Under the pieces are notes generated by a model. It was given only the letters and a program-made list of their open reading frames with translations. It had not been told where the DNA came from and made no database searches. Both the position numbers and the translations under genes were made by a program. From Rhyacophila brunnea (taxonomy: Eukaryota > Arthropoda > Insecta > Trichoptera > Rhyacophilidae), in NCBI GenBank assembly GCA_022495005.1, contig JAGYXB010000081.1, forward strand, positions 62,001 to 126,000: a stretch of DNA of 64,000 bases, read 5' to 3'. Each line of letters starts with the position of its first letter. Position 1 is the stretch's first letter. This document shows positions 37,710-48,075 of this stretch, in pieces.

Positions 37710-38167
37710 ATATTCTTGTTTGTCCGGTACAGATTTTTTCTTGATTATCCAAGATTTGTATTGGACGATTGAAGATTTTTAACTAACTTCCCGGCTAGCT
37801 AGACATTTGAAACTTTTAGAATATATCAACACGACGACAATGCATTCTATTAATACTTTTGGCCATCTTTAAGCAGAATTGAATTCATTTTCAGTAAATT
37901 CTGTTTTGTATGTATCGGGAAAAAAATCGTTAAAAGTAAACACTATTATTAGTTTCTAAGGAGGTTCTAACAACTAAATTATTAATATATATGTGCGTTA
38001 CTATGGAAATCAATATGAAATGTCAAAATGACATTTCAGTATTCTATATTTATTCAGTATTTCTATCAAGTACAAAAAAAAGTATTTATTAATACATAGA
38101 TTTGTCAAGTTTATACGATTCAACAGAAAATTTAAAAACGTGCTATATAAAAAGTTCTTTTTATCTT
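37710..38167 (+). repeat. Dispersed repeat X, copy 1
   Basis: About 450 bp that align in the same orientation with 60759-61158. Shared strings are TTTGTCCGGTACA, TTTTTAACTAACTTCCCG, GCTAGCTAGACATTTGAAAC, TAATTCTGTTTTGTATGTA and CAGTATTTCTATCAAGTACA. Both copies have an AATTATTAA(T)ATATA(T/C)GTGCGTTA block. No frame, tRNA-like box or terminal repeat is evident, so the class is unknown. Confidence 0.7.
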
Positions 38168-39160
38168 GTAATTATTTCTTTTCTCTTGGTCGATATGTAT
38201 TTTAGTTTTCACCCATTACAAAAAAATCGTTCACTTGACAATTAATAATATGCAGCCTAAATACATTTATTAATTATTGCGTAAAATAAAATAATTAATC
38301 TGAAAAACTATCAATATGCTAATTTTTTATGATAATAAATGATTAGTAACTGAAATAAATGAGTGCACGGGATTTTTTAGAGAAAAAAAATGTAGATGAT
38401 AGTGTCCAGCTTATTAGGTGGTGAATTTTATTATAGATTGAATAAAATACTCCACGCTATTTTCGATTGAACGATTTCTAGATGATAGTGAGCCATGCTA
38501 TGGAAATCAATATATTAATAGGTCAATGGTAGCTGACATGTTATCCAGGTTGGCATTTAGCAGCAATAGCTATCCTCATTGGGGCTGGAATATGCTTTTT
38601 GAGAAGAGAAAAATTTTCTGACTTGTCTTGGTGTGTTATAGATGAGTATAATTTTGTACCTAATAAATATTATACTCTCTCTAATAATTATTAAATATTT
38701 TAAATAGGTAGTACTTAACTGAAAAACGTCATTGTAGTTATTGTATAGTGATGTAGTGTGATGAAGAATCAAATGAATACTGAATCATATATTTCCTGTG
38801 ATATATAATTTTATGACTCTTTAATTAAATTTTAAATATTTTTAACTACTGCCGTCACTGAATCCATTTTCATTTTATATTACAGACGGTGAGGAAAATG
38901 CTACCATGTCCTTTGAAGAAAATCTCAACCGCGAAATATGAAACACAATTTTTGCTACCTCTCCGATTACCTACATTCAATTTCGATACAAATAAGCCAC
39001 ATACTCACACGAGTCATATGTGAAACGTCAATACCACTGTTCTCGGCTCACAGTATCAAGGTTTGTGCAGGACTAAAATGCAGACCATTTTATATTTCTA
39101 AAATATATGTAAGTATACAGTAATATAACAAATATTATTATTTTTTATGCGTGATGTGAT
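38168..39160. other. AT-rich sequence without recognised gene
   Basis: A TAGATGATAGTG string is duplicated near 38391 and 38480. 38880-39080 is less AT-rich without a recognisable motif. Confidence 0.45.
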
Positions 39161-39400
39161 TTTTTACCATTTCCGATCATAAAAATCTCATATGGGCCTC
39201 CACAGAGTAAAGGTTCTATTAATTAACAGATTTTTATTTTTACAAGAAATGGATGTTAGCCACTTGGGCAAACTATCAGGTCCATACACTAACCCAAACA
39301 CACATCGCAAAACAATGTTTGCTAATAAAAAAATATGCTAAAGCCGGGATTCAAACCAATGACATTATTAGCCGACGCGGTAATCGCTCGGCCATCATGG
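39161..39400 (-). repeat. tRNA-derived SINE, family A, copy 4 (diverged)
   Basis: On the plus strand it shows, reversed, the family tail (CCATTTCCGATCATAAAAAT, then CATATGGGCCTCCACAGAGT), body (GAAATGGATGTTAGCCACTTG, CAGGTCCATACAC) and head. On the minus strand the head reads GGCCGAGCGATTACCGCGTCGG, closer to a Ser/Leu tRNA A box than the other copies, with B box GGTTTGAATCC. It may belong to an older subfamily. Confidence 0.75.
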
Positions 39401-39589
39401 TATGCTACCATGATAGATTGATATGCCTTTCTGTTTATTTGAAAAATTTACGATTTGATAGGCTTTTTGATTATGTCCAATGATACCTGAGCACAACCAG
39501 TTTTTTATGTGTTTGTTTGTCTACTTGTTAAGTAAGCCAAAATTAATTGACCATGAATATTTTATAAATTCTTAAAAGAGGGCCTCCTT

Positions 39590-39812
39590 AACAAACTCGG
39601 TATACTTCTTAGAACTTCTATAGATGTATAATTGTATTGTCAGTATTGTTACTGCGTTTGTATGTATATATTATGTTCTCTTTTTATATTTTCATTTTTA
39701 TCGCTTTTATTACTTTTTCTTCTTCTTTATAATAATGTTTCATGTCATGTTGTGAACGTCTTAAACTAATAATTTGTAATGTCCACATTATGCTAAAATT
39801 TAAAAAAAAAAA
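39590..39812 (+). repeat. 3' end of a poly(A) non-LTR element (fragment)
   Basis: CATGTCATGTTGTGAACGTCTTAAACTAATAATTTGTAATGTCC followed by a run of A matches the 3' end of the element at 59445-59512 (catgtcatgaacgtcttg..., taatttgtaatgt, then poly(A)). Only the 3' untranslated end is recognisable; no coding part remains. Confidence 0.55.
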
Positions 39813-39891
39813 TTGAAAAATGAAATTGAAGTTGAAATTGAATAACTTATGACAGCATTATTGTTGGTATGGATGCCATATCAATAGCATT

Positions 39892-39985
39892 AGCGAAAGG
39901 TTGAGGTAAGCTAAGGAGATCCGCCATAAATAGTGCATACTAAACTTTGTCAGTCATTACTTTCATTGAACTAAGAATAAAAACA
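39892..39985 (+). repeat. Single arm related to the 17.4-kb foldback element
   Basis: GCGAAAGGTTGAGGTAAGCT, then GATCCGCCATAAATAGTGCA, ACTTTGTCAGTCATTAC and CATTGAACTAAGA match the left arm and adjoining interior at 17438-17530. No mirror-image partner was found downstream, so this is a truncated copy. Confidence 0.6.
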
Positions 39986-40437
39986 GTACAGTGGGTAAAA
40001 TGGGAAATGCTGCATATTTTGGCAACATACATATAAGTGTAATAAGGTTTCATCGTCATTATTTGCTATTTATTATATCTACAAAATTATCAAAAAAGCG
40101 TCAAAACTAAATTATTGTCATACGACTATTTCTATACATTTTTACAGTCATAATACTACAGTCATAATACTACGAGTCTTGATCTCACGCCGTATTTAAA
40201 TATCTCTTTCTCACAAATTGAGTATGTCTCTTATTTCTACTTATATTCTTTTAGATCTATCTCTTTTGGTTATAATATAATGCGATGATCTGCATGCAAT
40301 GTGTGTTTATAGTGTATGACAGGTAAATAAAATTTAACGGATATAATACTATATAAATTATATGAATTTACAGGATAGTTTTTAATCGATTTTGAAAATA
40401 ATAGTATTTTAATTATAAAGTACTATTTATAATTAAC
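39986..40437. other. AT-rich sequence without recognised gene
   Basis: No supported feature. Confidence 0.5.
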
Positions 40438-40840
40438 TATTTCTTTTATTCAACGAATAATTCATTTCAGATTTAAGATTTAAGAATGTACCATTCTAAT
40501 ATTGAACATACATAATTTTGAAGAACCTTTTCTGAGAAAATATATTTATTATAACCAATAGAAAAAAATCTTTTTGAAAAAACTAAGCCAACCCGGCAGG
40601 GAATCGAACCCTGCATCTCCCGGGTTTACGTCCCATCCGCGCATTACCTCTATGCTACGCAGTGACATACTAATTGCAACAATTTTTAACTATTGCTGAT
40701 GCAGACATGGAGGGTTCGGTTCCCTGCCGGGTTAGCTTACTTTTTTCAAAAAGATTTTTTCTATTGGTTATAATATATTTTCTCAAAAAGTGTTTTTCAA
40801 AATTATGTATGTTCAATAGAGTACTATTGATGATTCTAGG
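40438..40840. repeat. Head-to-head pair of tRNA-like SINE copies (family B) forming a foldback
   Basis: The left copy is on the minus strand: tRNA-like head at 40590-40665 (B box GGTTCGATTCC, A-box-like TAGCATAGAGG, anticodon loop ACGTAAA), with its body extending left to 40440. The right copy is on the plus strand: GGTTCGGTTCC at 40713-40723, then the same body (AAAAAGATTTTTTCTATTGG, ATGTATGTTCAATA). The bodies are near-perfect reverse complements, so a transcript would fold on itself. The acceptor ends do not pair, so neither head is a functional tRNA. A further minus-strand family copy is at 55370-55680. Confidence 0.7.
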
Positions 40841-42217
40841 AAAATCTCTTATGTGAAGACAACAAAGTGCATATTAATTGAAATATTTTCAGTTTAGTGA
40901 GCAGGGTAACCTAAGGTAACATAGCGGTAAGGGAAGTGTTAAAATCCAATTAGTGGATTAAGTCATTCAAGACAGTTTCTCAAATTTTGAATGAAGGCAG
41001 ACACACTACCCCTTATTTTCCGTTTTCCATTGGGTTTTGAGCTGTATTTGCTAATAATTTTACCTACAGCTGAATATGCAGATGCAGTATATAACGAAGG
41101 CAAATGAAACCAGGATTAACTAATTTTTATTGATATCAAAAACTCAACCAGCATCATATCGACCAATTTTGTTGCTAACATAAATAATTGTTTTTAGATA
41201 GATTTTCCAGTAAAAAAGAAATAATGAATTGAGTTATTGCCTGCATTCATTAAAATTTATAAAAAAAACATCAGACAATAACTTAAAAAAATAATTACGA
41301 CACCCCAGAGTGGCTGATAATATACATACTTTGAAAACCTATGAATATAATATCACTGTCTTAAGATAGGTAATTTTGTATTTCTACTGTTTTCATATTC
41401 AATTTAAAATTGTATTATTTATATTAGTGTAACTACCTAATTTACCGATATAACTCCCTACGGCATTAAATTTTGTGTGAAACTTGCTATTTCATATTAT
41501 CTTTTTATTAATCTTATCTTTATATTATCTTTTTATTAATCATTATTTTTCAAACAATTTCCCATCATTTAAAGGAAACACTGTCAACTTATGAGAGCAA
41601 CACACTTCATTATTTTTTTAATCAATATTTAATCTATTTCAAAATAATTGGTACGGTTATGATTTTAATATATTATACGTCTAGCTGCCCGGTACTGTTT
41701 ACTATGGGAGCACGTGTGGTAAAATGAAATATCACAAATTTTAATTAAAATTAATTTTAATACAAATAACATCAAACACTCTATTATGTGCACGTAAAAC
41801 ACCTGAATATAATATTGACTCGAAAAAAATATGATGGAAGATAAAATTGAAATATTATTAATTTTATGTTTTGCGGTAGCAATGTATATTAATATTTTTA
41901 TTTCATAAATACAAATATAATTGATTACTTTTAACGCCATCAAATTCGGGCAGTATATTCAAAAGTACTCGAGATTTGTTTAATGTCCATACCTGAAACA
42001 AAAGAGCATTTTAACTAAAACGCTGTATCATTCTTTCATACAAACGAGAGTCAAAGACATGAGTTGAGTAGGTAAGAATCAAATGGGCTTCTTTTCATTT
42101 TTTAAATGCAGAGCAGGTAATCTTTGACATGTTAAAATAAGTATAAATAAATGTAGTATTGTTTATTTAAATAATGGCCAATGACAAGTAGCTCAATAGT
42201 CAATACACTCTATTAGT
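40841..42217. other. AT-rich sequence without recognised gene
   Basis: No supported feature. Confidence 0.5.
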
Positions 42218-42458
42218 CGTCTCTGTTTTGGCAGAACACACTAGTTTTGAGTAATTTGACTTTGAAGTTTTTAAAATGTTTGAAATGATCTATCATGTGA
42301 GTTTATCAAGTAATCGTAAAAAGGATGATTTTAAAATAAAGACTGTTTATTTATTAAGAAGGTTTCCAGACGGTAATGTTTGAAATAAGGAACATTTTGG
42401 TATAACTAAATCAATATGTCATTTTTTCGAATAAGTGTCTTCTGCCAGAAGAGTGACG
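42218..42458 (-). mobile_element. MITE with ATATCGTC-type ends, copy B (241 bp)
   Basis: Ends CGTCTCTGTTTTGGCAGAAC and (reversed) CGTCACTCTTCTGGCAGAAG. Over its length it is the reverse complement of copy A (28784-29042), with similarity well above 80% by eye. Copy A carries about 17 extra bases near one end (AACTGGAGAATACCTAC on the reverse strand). Confidence 0.8.
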
Positions 42459-43681
42459 TAATATAATATAACACGACTTATAATTTACCTAAGAACGCCT
42501 CAAAGCTGTATCATTATTTTATGTGAATATCTCATTGTGTAAGTGATGGTGAAAAGCCCTTTTGGTTTTGTCCTACACAATTATTAAGAACATACTTCAG
42601 TGAAACGGCAAATAATTTTCAACTATAGGTGCGACGAAATTTCGGACTGGCTACCAATCGGAGAGCAAAAGTCGAGCTGTGAACACGTCAATTTGTTTTG
42701 TCATTGCATCGGGGGAATTAATACTTAAATCGTTACCCATTTACTTGAAAAAGAAAATATGTCAATGAATATATTATTAATATTACTAATAGAATAATAA
42801 ACATAACATTAAATGGACGCATGTTGAATTTTTATGACAAATTTTGTTTTGTTCTGCACGCGTCGTTTGCATAATCTTCGCGTCGCGCAGTCACGATCGT
42901 TTTAGACCGTGCCCCAGCTGAAGTATAGCCTTAATAATGTCTAGATATGTATTGGCATTATTAATTGATCAAATCTCTCGAAAAACTCATTTTAACACAT
43001 TTACTACTTAATTTAAGTATTTGTATTTGTATTTGAGTATAAATTATTTTACAATTCAATGTCACTAAAAATATACGAGGTTGATTTTAATACCTATTTA
43101 CATATCAGTTACAAAACGGTAATATAGGGTCATAAGTGCGGAACTATAAAAGCACAGTACTGTCAACAGTAAAATCAACATTTTTTTTCGTCGAGATTAC
43201 CCTAAACAAAAATATATGTCAGAGACATAGACAAAATTGACCCGTTTGTAGATAAATATTTCCAGGTAACCATCATATTTTAAAGCAAAACAATTTAACT
43301 TCGATAAAAATTGTTCACCGGATAAGAACCAACTTTAACTGTTGTAACAATCAATGAAATAGTTACAAACAAGTAATAAAATAAGTTGAAAATAGCTAGA
43401 GATGTTAGAAACGGTAAACCTGCGTAGGTGGATAATATGAGCACGTTGTTCTCAAAATAAACTTCTAATCTAATAAATTCCTTCTGTCTCATTTAGACTA
43501 TTTTGTACGCCGTGAAATAATTTAATAAGATAATAATATAATGCTGAAATCAAATAACATTACTAAATCTAAACCACAAACAGTGTCATGGTGAAACTAA
43601 ATTCAACAGTAAGTACTCTACAATAATAACCAATAAACTATTACATTTTTCTGGGTCAACATATTACTTAAAGGGCTTTAG
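42459..43681. other. AT-rich sequence without recognised gene
   Basis: No supported feature. 42840-42920 is slightly GC-richer (CGCGTCGCGCAGTCACGATCG). Confidence 0.5.
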
Positions 43682-43957
43682 TGCATCTATTTTATACACA
43701 AGGGTACTATCGGTGGCTATCCAGGGTTGTTTATCATATTTATATATTGAGGCGGTTAATTGTTACAATAAGTTAACGGTATGAACTGTCAAAAAGTCCT
43801 ATGTTTTAACAGCCCTTCTCTTGGCTGTGTTAATTTTTAGAGCGAGATACAGTTTAGACGGCTAACTTATTGTAACAATCATAATACCTCAATGCATAAA
43901 TATGATAAACTACCCTCGATAGCCGCCGATAACAGCCATGTGTATAGAATAGATGCG
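43682..43957. mobile_element. Foldback element related to the 7.3-kb one
   Basis: TGCATCTATTTTATACACA at the left is mirrored by TGTGTATAGAATAGATGCG at the right. Inner arms CTATCGGTGGCTATC / GATAGCCGCCGATA, GTTTATCATATTTAT / ATAAATATGATAAACTA and AATTGTTACAATAAGTTA / TAACTTATTGTAACAAT pair in order. It shares terminal and inner strings with 7329-7633 but has diverged strongly. No target duplication is evident. Confidence 0.7.
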
Positions 43958-44779
43958 CAAACATGCCAATTTTCAATGAGTGGATAAATTACGTTTAATA
44001 TTTTTAAAACAATATGTTTTTTTTAGTTAAATTATTTTTTAAGGTTTAAGAATGCAACATTTTACTGACACAAATAATTTAAAATAACTTCAGAATAACA
44101 CCACTTCATTTTAAATGATATTTTCTAAAAGATATTCTGAAAATGGATTTATGGCTGTTAACGTCAATCCCATTTTTTCACAACCCATTTTTTGTTTTTA
44201 AAAACAATTATAATGGTCTAAAGTAATTCAGCATTTATTTAGTAATTTATAAGATATGTATGCATCATACAGTTTACCGACTAAATCTGTAAGAAGGTAC
44301 CTATCGTAAAATATTTTTATGTGGTGAATACCAGGTGATCAACACATTTTATAAATCATTAATCACGTTAAACGCTTGTTCAAATATTAGTAAAATTGAA
44401 TTGGTTTTATTTTAATAAAAATAACGTTTATATTATTATAAAATCTATTTATATTCCTAATGCTTATTTACCTCGCTCATTAAGCTAAATATTATATTTT
44501 ATACCAGGTACCTACTTATTCAACAGTGTACCAACCTACCAGTGACTACCTAATGGGTTGGATTTATTGTCTACTTATGTTCTATTGAAAATGGCGATAG
44601 AAAAAAAATCAATACGATCGGTATTTATATGTATACGGTAGCTATCTTTGCTTATAAGAAATAATTTTACCAAAAAACGTACAAGAATCAAACGTAAAAG
44701 GTTCTATCAGTATTATGATATGTATTATACTACAATATAAATTCTTCCTTATTATTTTTCGTTGTATGTTTTTACTTTT
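43958..44779. other. AT-rich sequence without recognised gene
   Basis: No supported feature. Confidence 0.5.
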
Positions 44780-45075
44780 AAGAGCAAGTGGCTAAGAGTT
44801 TGACCTGATGACGTGTATCTAGCTACGATACGCCGTGAGTGCACGTGGACGGCTCAATGAGTTCATCTGTACCTCGACCGCGCGCGAGAAGTGACACGCG
44901 GCGATTACATGTGGACGGCTCAATGAGGTTACATGTACCTGGAATTCGCACGAGTCAAAACATGCCCTCTGGACAAGGTCTAAAGCCTCGTGACCTCATT
45001 GAGCCATTCACATGCACTAGCGGGGTATTATGGAGAGAGACACACATAATTTGGACAAGCTCTAACATCCATTTT
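44780..45075 (+). repeat. GC-rich composite repeat with SINE-like edges
   Basis: A GTGGACGGCTCAATGAG string occurs at about 44845 and 44910, within two diverged direct units of about 65 bp. A third, inverted version (CTCATTGAGCCATTCACATGCAC) follows at 44996. The edges carry AGAGCAAGTGGCTAAGAG and CTCTAACATCCATTTTT, which resemble the SINE family A body (GAGCAAGTGGCTGACATCCATTT). It may be an insertion within, or rearrangement of, a SINE. Confidence 0.45.
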
Positions 45076-45397
45076 TTTTAATTGTTTTGAAATTTCTCCG
45101 TGAGATGGCCAAGATCCACATCGGACTGTAGTTCCAGTAAAAAAAATATGAATATGAAGTCTGTCCCCTTATAATTCATTCTATGGCTGAGTTTTGTGAT
45201 CGCATCACATGTACTATATTTTTCCTTATAAACGCCTAACACTGTGGCTAATGTTATAAATTTTACAGTGAATTTCTTCATCTGGTCGCTACTAATAGCT
45301 TATTATCGTTAACTACCTGTCCATTTTATATGGAACCGTCCCCTTAAAAAATATCATATCGAGATACATAACAATAAAACGAATCCTAGGTATTATA
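45076..45397. other. Intergenic spacer before mariner copy 3
   Basis: No supported feature. It ends in the TA at 45396-45397. Confidence 0.45.
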
Positions 45398-46683
45398 CGA
45401 GGGTGGGTCAATAAGTCCTTAGAAAAGCCGACAGGTGGCGCGACTAGTACTGTAAGCAGTTTGTTTTCATGCAGCGGCACTACCGATTCAGTATGCTGCG
45501 AAGTTTCAATCAGATTGGTCGGGTTGTTGTGTGTTTCTCGTACATTTAAAAAAAAAATGCTTGTTTACAAAAATGGAGAAAATTGAGTTTAGAGCTGTTA
45601 TTAAACATTTTAATATAAAAGGGTTAACAGCAAAGGAAATAAAAAATGAGTTGGATTTAGTTCACGGCATATCTGCTCCTTCACTTGCAACTATTTATAA
45701 CTGGTTAAATGAATTTAAACGTGGTCGTACATCAACAAAGGATGAACCACGCTCAGGACGTCCTGTAGAGGTGACTACACCAGAAATGATCAATAAAATC
45801 CACGATATGGTGTTAAGTGACCGAAGATTAAAGTTGAGTGAGATAATTGAGGTTACAGGGATCTCAAAAGGTAGCGTCATTTCTATTTTACATGACAAAT
45901 TGGGCATGAAAAAATTTCTGCAAGATGGGTGCCGCGTTTGCTCACAGTCGACAATAAACGCAATAGGGTGGTGGCCTCTAAAGCCCTGTTGTCGCTCATG
46001 AAACGCAATCCGGATGAATTTTTTCGTCGCTTTGTGACTGTAGATAAAACATGGATATACCACTATACTCCCGAGACGAAAGAACAGTCAAAGCAGTGGA
46101 TTGCGAAAGGCGAACCATGTCCAAAGAAGGCGAAAACCGTAAAATCAGCTGGTAAGGTTTGGCTACTGTATTTTGGGATGCACGTGGAATTATTTTCGTT
46201 GACTATTTGAAAAAGGAAAAACAATAACAGGGGATTATTATGCATCTTTATTGGACCAGCTAAAAAACAAAATTGAAGAAAAACGGCCTCATTTAAACAG
46301 GAAAAAAATCCTCTTTCATCAGGACAATGCCCGTGTTCACACATGTTTACGATCAATGGCTAAAATTGAAGAATTGAAGTTCGAATTGATCGACCACCCA
46401 CCGTATTCGCCAGATTTAGCCCCCAGTGACTTTTTCCTTTTCCCAAACTTAAAAAAATGGCTAAGTGGACAACGTTTTTTTTCAAATGAAGAAGTCATCG
46501 ATCGGACAAATACTTATTTTGAGGACCTTCCGAAAACTTATTTTTCTGACGGTTTAAAAAAATTGAGAAACGTCTAACCAAGTGTATTGAGCTCCAAGGA
46601 GATTATGTTGAGAAATAAAAAAAAAATACAAAAATAAAAACTGTTTTAATGCTTTTTTCTAAGGAATTATTGACCCACCCTCG
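45398..46683 (+). mobile_element. mariner transposon copy 3 (1286 bp), most decayed
   Basis: The same inverted repeats, with TA on both sides (45396-45397, 46684-46685). It carries the deletion shared with copy 2, a shortened segment just before the start codon, and three further one-base deletions. Confidence 0.95.
45573..46618 (+). pseudogene. mariner transposase, four one-base deletions
   Basis: Starts MEKIEFRAVIKHF at 45573. The first frame ends as in copy 2 after HDKLGMKK. Three more deletions lie near 46160 (VWLLYFG where copy 1 has VMATVFWD), near 46207 (in the DYLEKG motif) and near 46558 (in GLKKIEK). The first catalytic motif reads VDKTWIYHYTP: the conserved Glu after the first Asp is Lys, and an adjacent His is Tyr. 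HQDNARVHT and SPDLAPSDFFLF keep the other two catalytic Asp residues. It could not be translated as one protein. Confidence 0.92.
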
Positions 46684-47232
46684 TATGACGCAGACATATA
46701 AAATATAGGCTCACTTCTTGAAATCATGAAATATTTGTTACCAGTATGTTATAATTTTTCTAACTTATATGTTTTAAAGAATAAATAATTATTAGCAGAT
46801 TTATTTTTTGTATTCTTGGAGAATATGTGGTAAAAAGTTTCATCAAATGCTGCAAGTAACATTACCCAATTTCTCATTTTCGTGGTGAGGTTTACACAAA
46901 AAAGTTTTTCTAGTAACACCTGTTTATTAGACAGTTTAATATGGGGGATGAAAGTTATATATTATGACTGGCACGTAGCTTCCTAAAAGCCTTGTCTTCA
47001 TTGTGTGGATTTCAAGAAACTAAACAAAAGAATATTTATACACGAAAGAGAATTATTATTCGTAATATACAAACCATTAGTTATCTAGTGTAAAATAATA
47101 TTTTATATTATACTCGTATTACCATATTTTAAAATAATTATTTTGAATCTATTCCTGATGCCATTTATTTTATTTGGAATAGAGCGCCTGAGTTAATACA
47201 TTGTAAATATTACATTGACATCCATCCATATT
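46684..47232. other. AT-rich sequence without recognised gene
   Basis: No supported feature. Confidence 0.5.
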
Positions 47233-47321
47233 GACACCCACGGTGGCAGCGCGGCTTAAGCATTGGACTATCACGCCGTGGGTCCCAGGTTCGAATCCTG
47301 GGTCTGGCAAGTACACATATT
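47233..47321 (+). repeat. tRNA-derived SINE, family A, head only (copy 5)
   Basis: The complete tRNA-like head, GACACCCACGGTGGCAGCGC, then GGCTTAAGCATTGGACTATC, and CAGGTTCGAATCCTGG with a perfect B box. The sequence departs from the family right after AAGTACACATATT. The internal promoter is intact but the body and tail are missing. Confidence 0.75.
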
Positions 47322-47427
47322 TGCTCCGTATTTTTTGCACAAACTAAACCTCGCAGGCAAGCAATGACATATTCACTGCAGGCAAGTCGCTGCCATCTAG
47401 TCGACACTTAAAAGACACTGATTTTAT

Positions 47428-47750
47428 CTATACTGACCTACGGGTTGGAGTGGTGGACTTTCACGAAGGCCGATTAGCATGAAAATAAGTGCGTATTCTG
47501 CTCTAATGGGTGGATCATGTAACAAAATTGGACATTGCTCAAACGCCGAGGGAACTTCTGTACACCAGACCAAACGATCAGAGGTAGATTGGTCGGCCCA
47601 TATTCTAGTGGTTGGATGGTCCGATGGTCTCAATAAAAATGCTAGAGTGGCCGGTGCAGACACCTGAAGGACACTGGGGTAGAATATTGTGATATGGAGA
47701 AAAATCTTCAAGGAGGCTAAGACCTATCCATTATTGGGCTAATTATGATG
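47428..47750 (+). pseudogene. Non-LTR reverse transcriptase C-terminal remnant
   Basis: Reading across three frames gives LTYGLEWWTFTKAD, then WVDHVTKLDIAQTPRELLYT, then RPND, GRP with WLDG, and finally WRKIFKEAKTYPLLG followed by a stop near 47743. This is the standard order at the C-terminus of RTE/CR1-group polymerases: YG.E.WTLTK, then W.GHV.RMD....P...L, GRP..RWLD and W..I..EAKTHPGL. A segment between the first two blocks is deleted. A weak ATGATGTTGATTT tail follows. Confidence 0.65.
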
Positions 47751-47944
47751 TTGATTTGTTTTTATTATAAAATTTACTGGGGTAAGTATTTAGAAAAGGG
47801 TTGAGTACATAATAATAATAATATTATATATCTACTGGTTGAGCTTTTTAAGTGGACTGTAATTATTTTAAGGGAATATGATGAGATCAGATCTATAGGT
47901 GGGGGCGATGGAACAGAATGCCATACTCTGACCTTTATGATGAT

Positions 47945-48075
47945 GTTTGATGGCTCCGTGGTCTGGTTTCAACTGTCACTCGGGCGGTATCGTTGTTTTG
48001 GGTCACCCGGTTCGTACACTCACGCACTTTTTATGGATTATATGTGAGGTTGTATGAATGATGATGATAGATTAT
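47945..48075 (+). repeat. Possible tRNA-derived SINE with (ATG)n tail
   Basis: GGCTCCGTGGTCTGGTTTCAACTG is A-box-like and CACCCGGTTCGTACACTC is a B box with one or two changes. The segment ends in GAATGATGATGATAG. A tRNA-like head plus a TGA/ATG microsatellite tail is the arrangement expected of a SINE mobilised by an RTE element such as the one ending at 7100. No second copy is visible, so this is tentative. Confidence 0.4.

Noticed and set aside
39021..39035. Second hammerhead candidate at GAAACGTC
   Set aside because: There is no CTGATGA-like box or stem II upstream. The octamer alone is not evidence.
40590..40665. Functional tRNA gene (GTA-like anticodon)
   Set aside because: The A and B boxes are present but the acceptor strands do not pair and the anticodon stem is imperfect. 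It is part of a SINE-like repeat.
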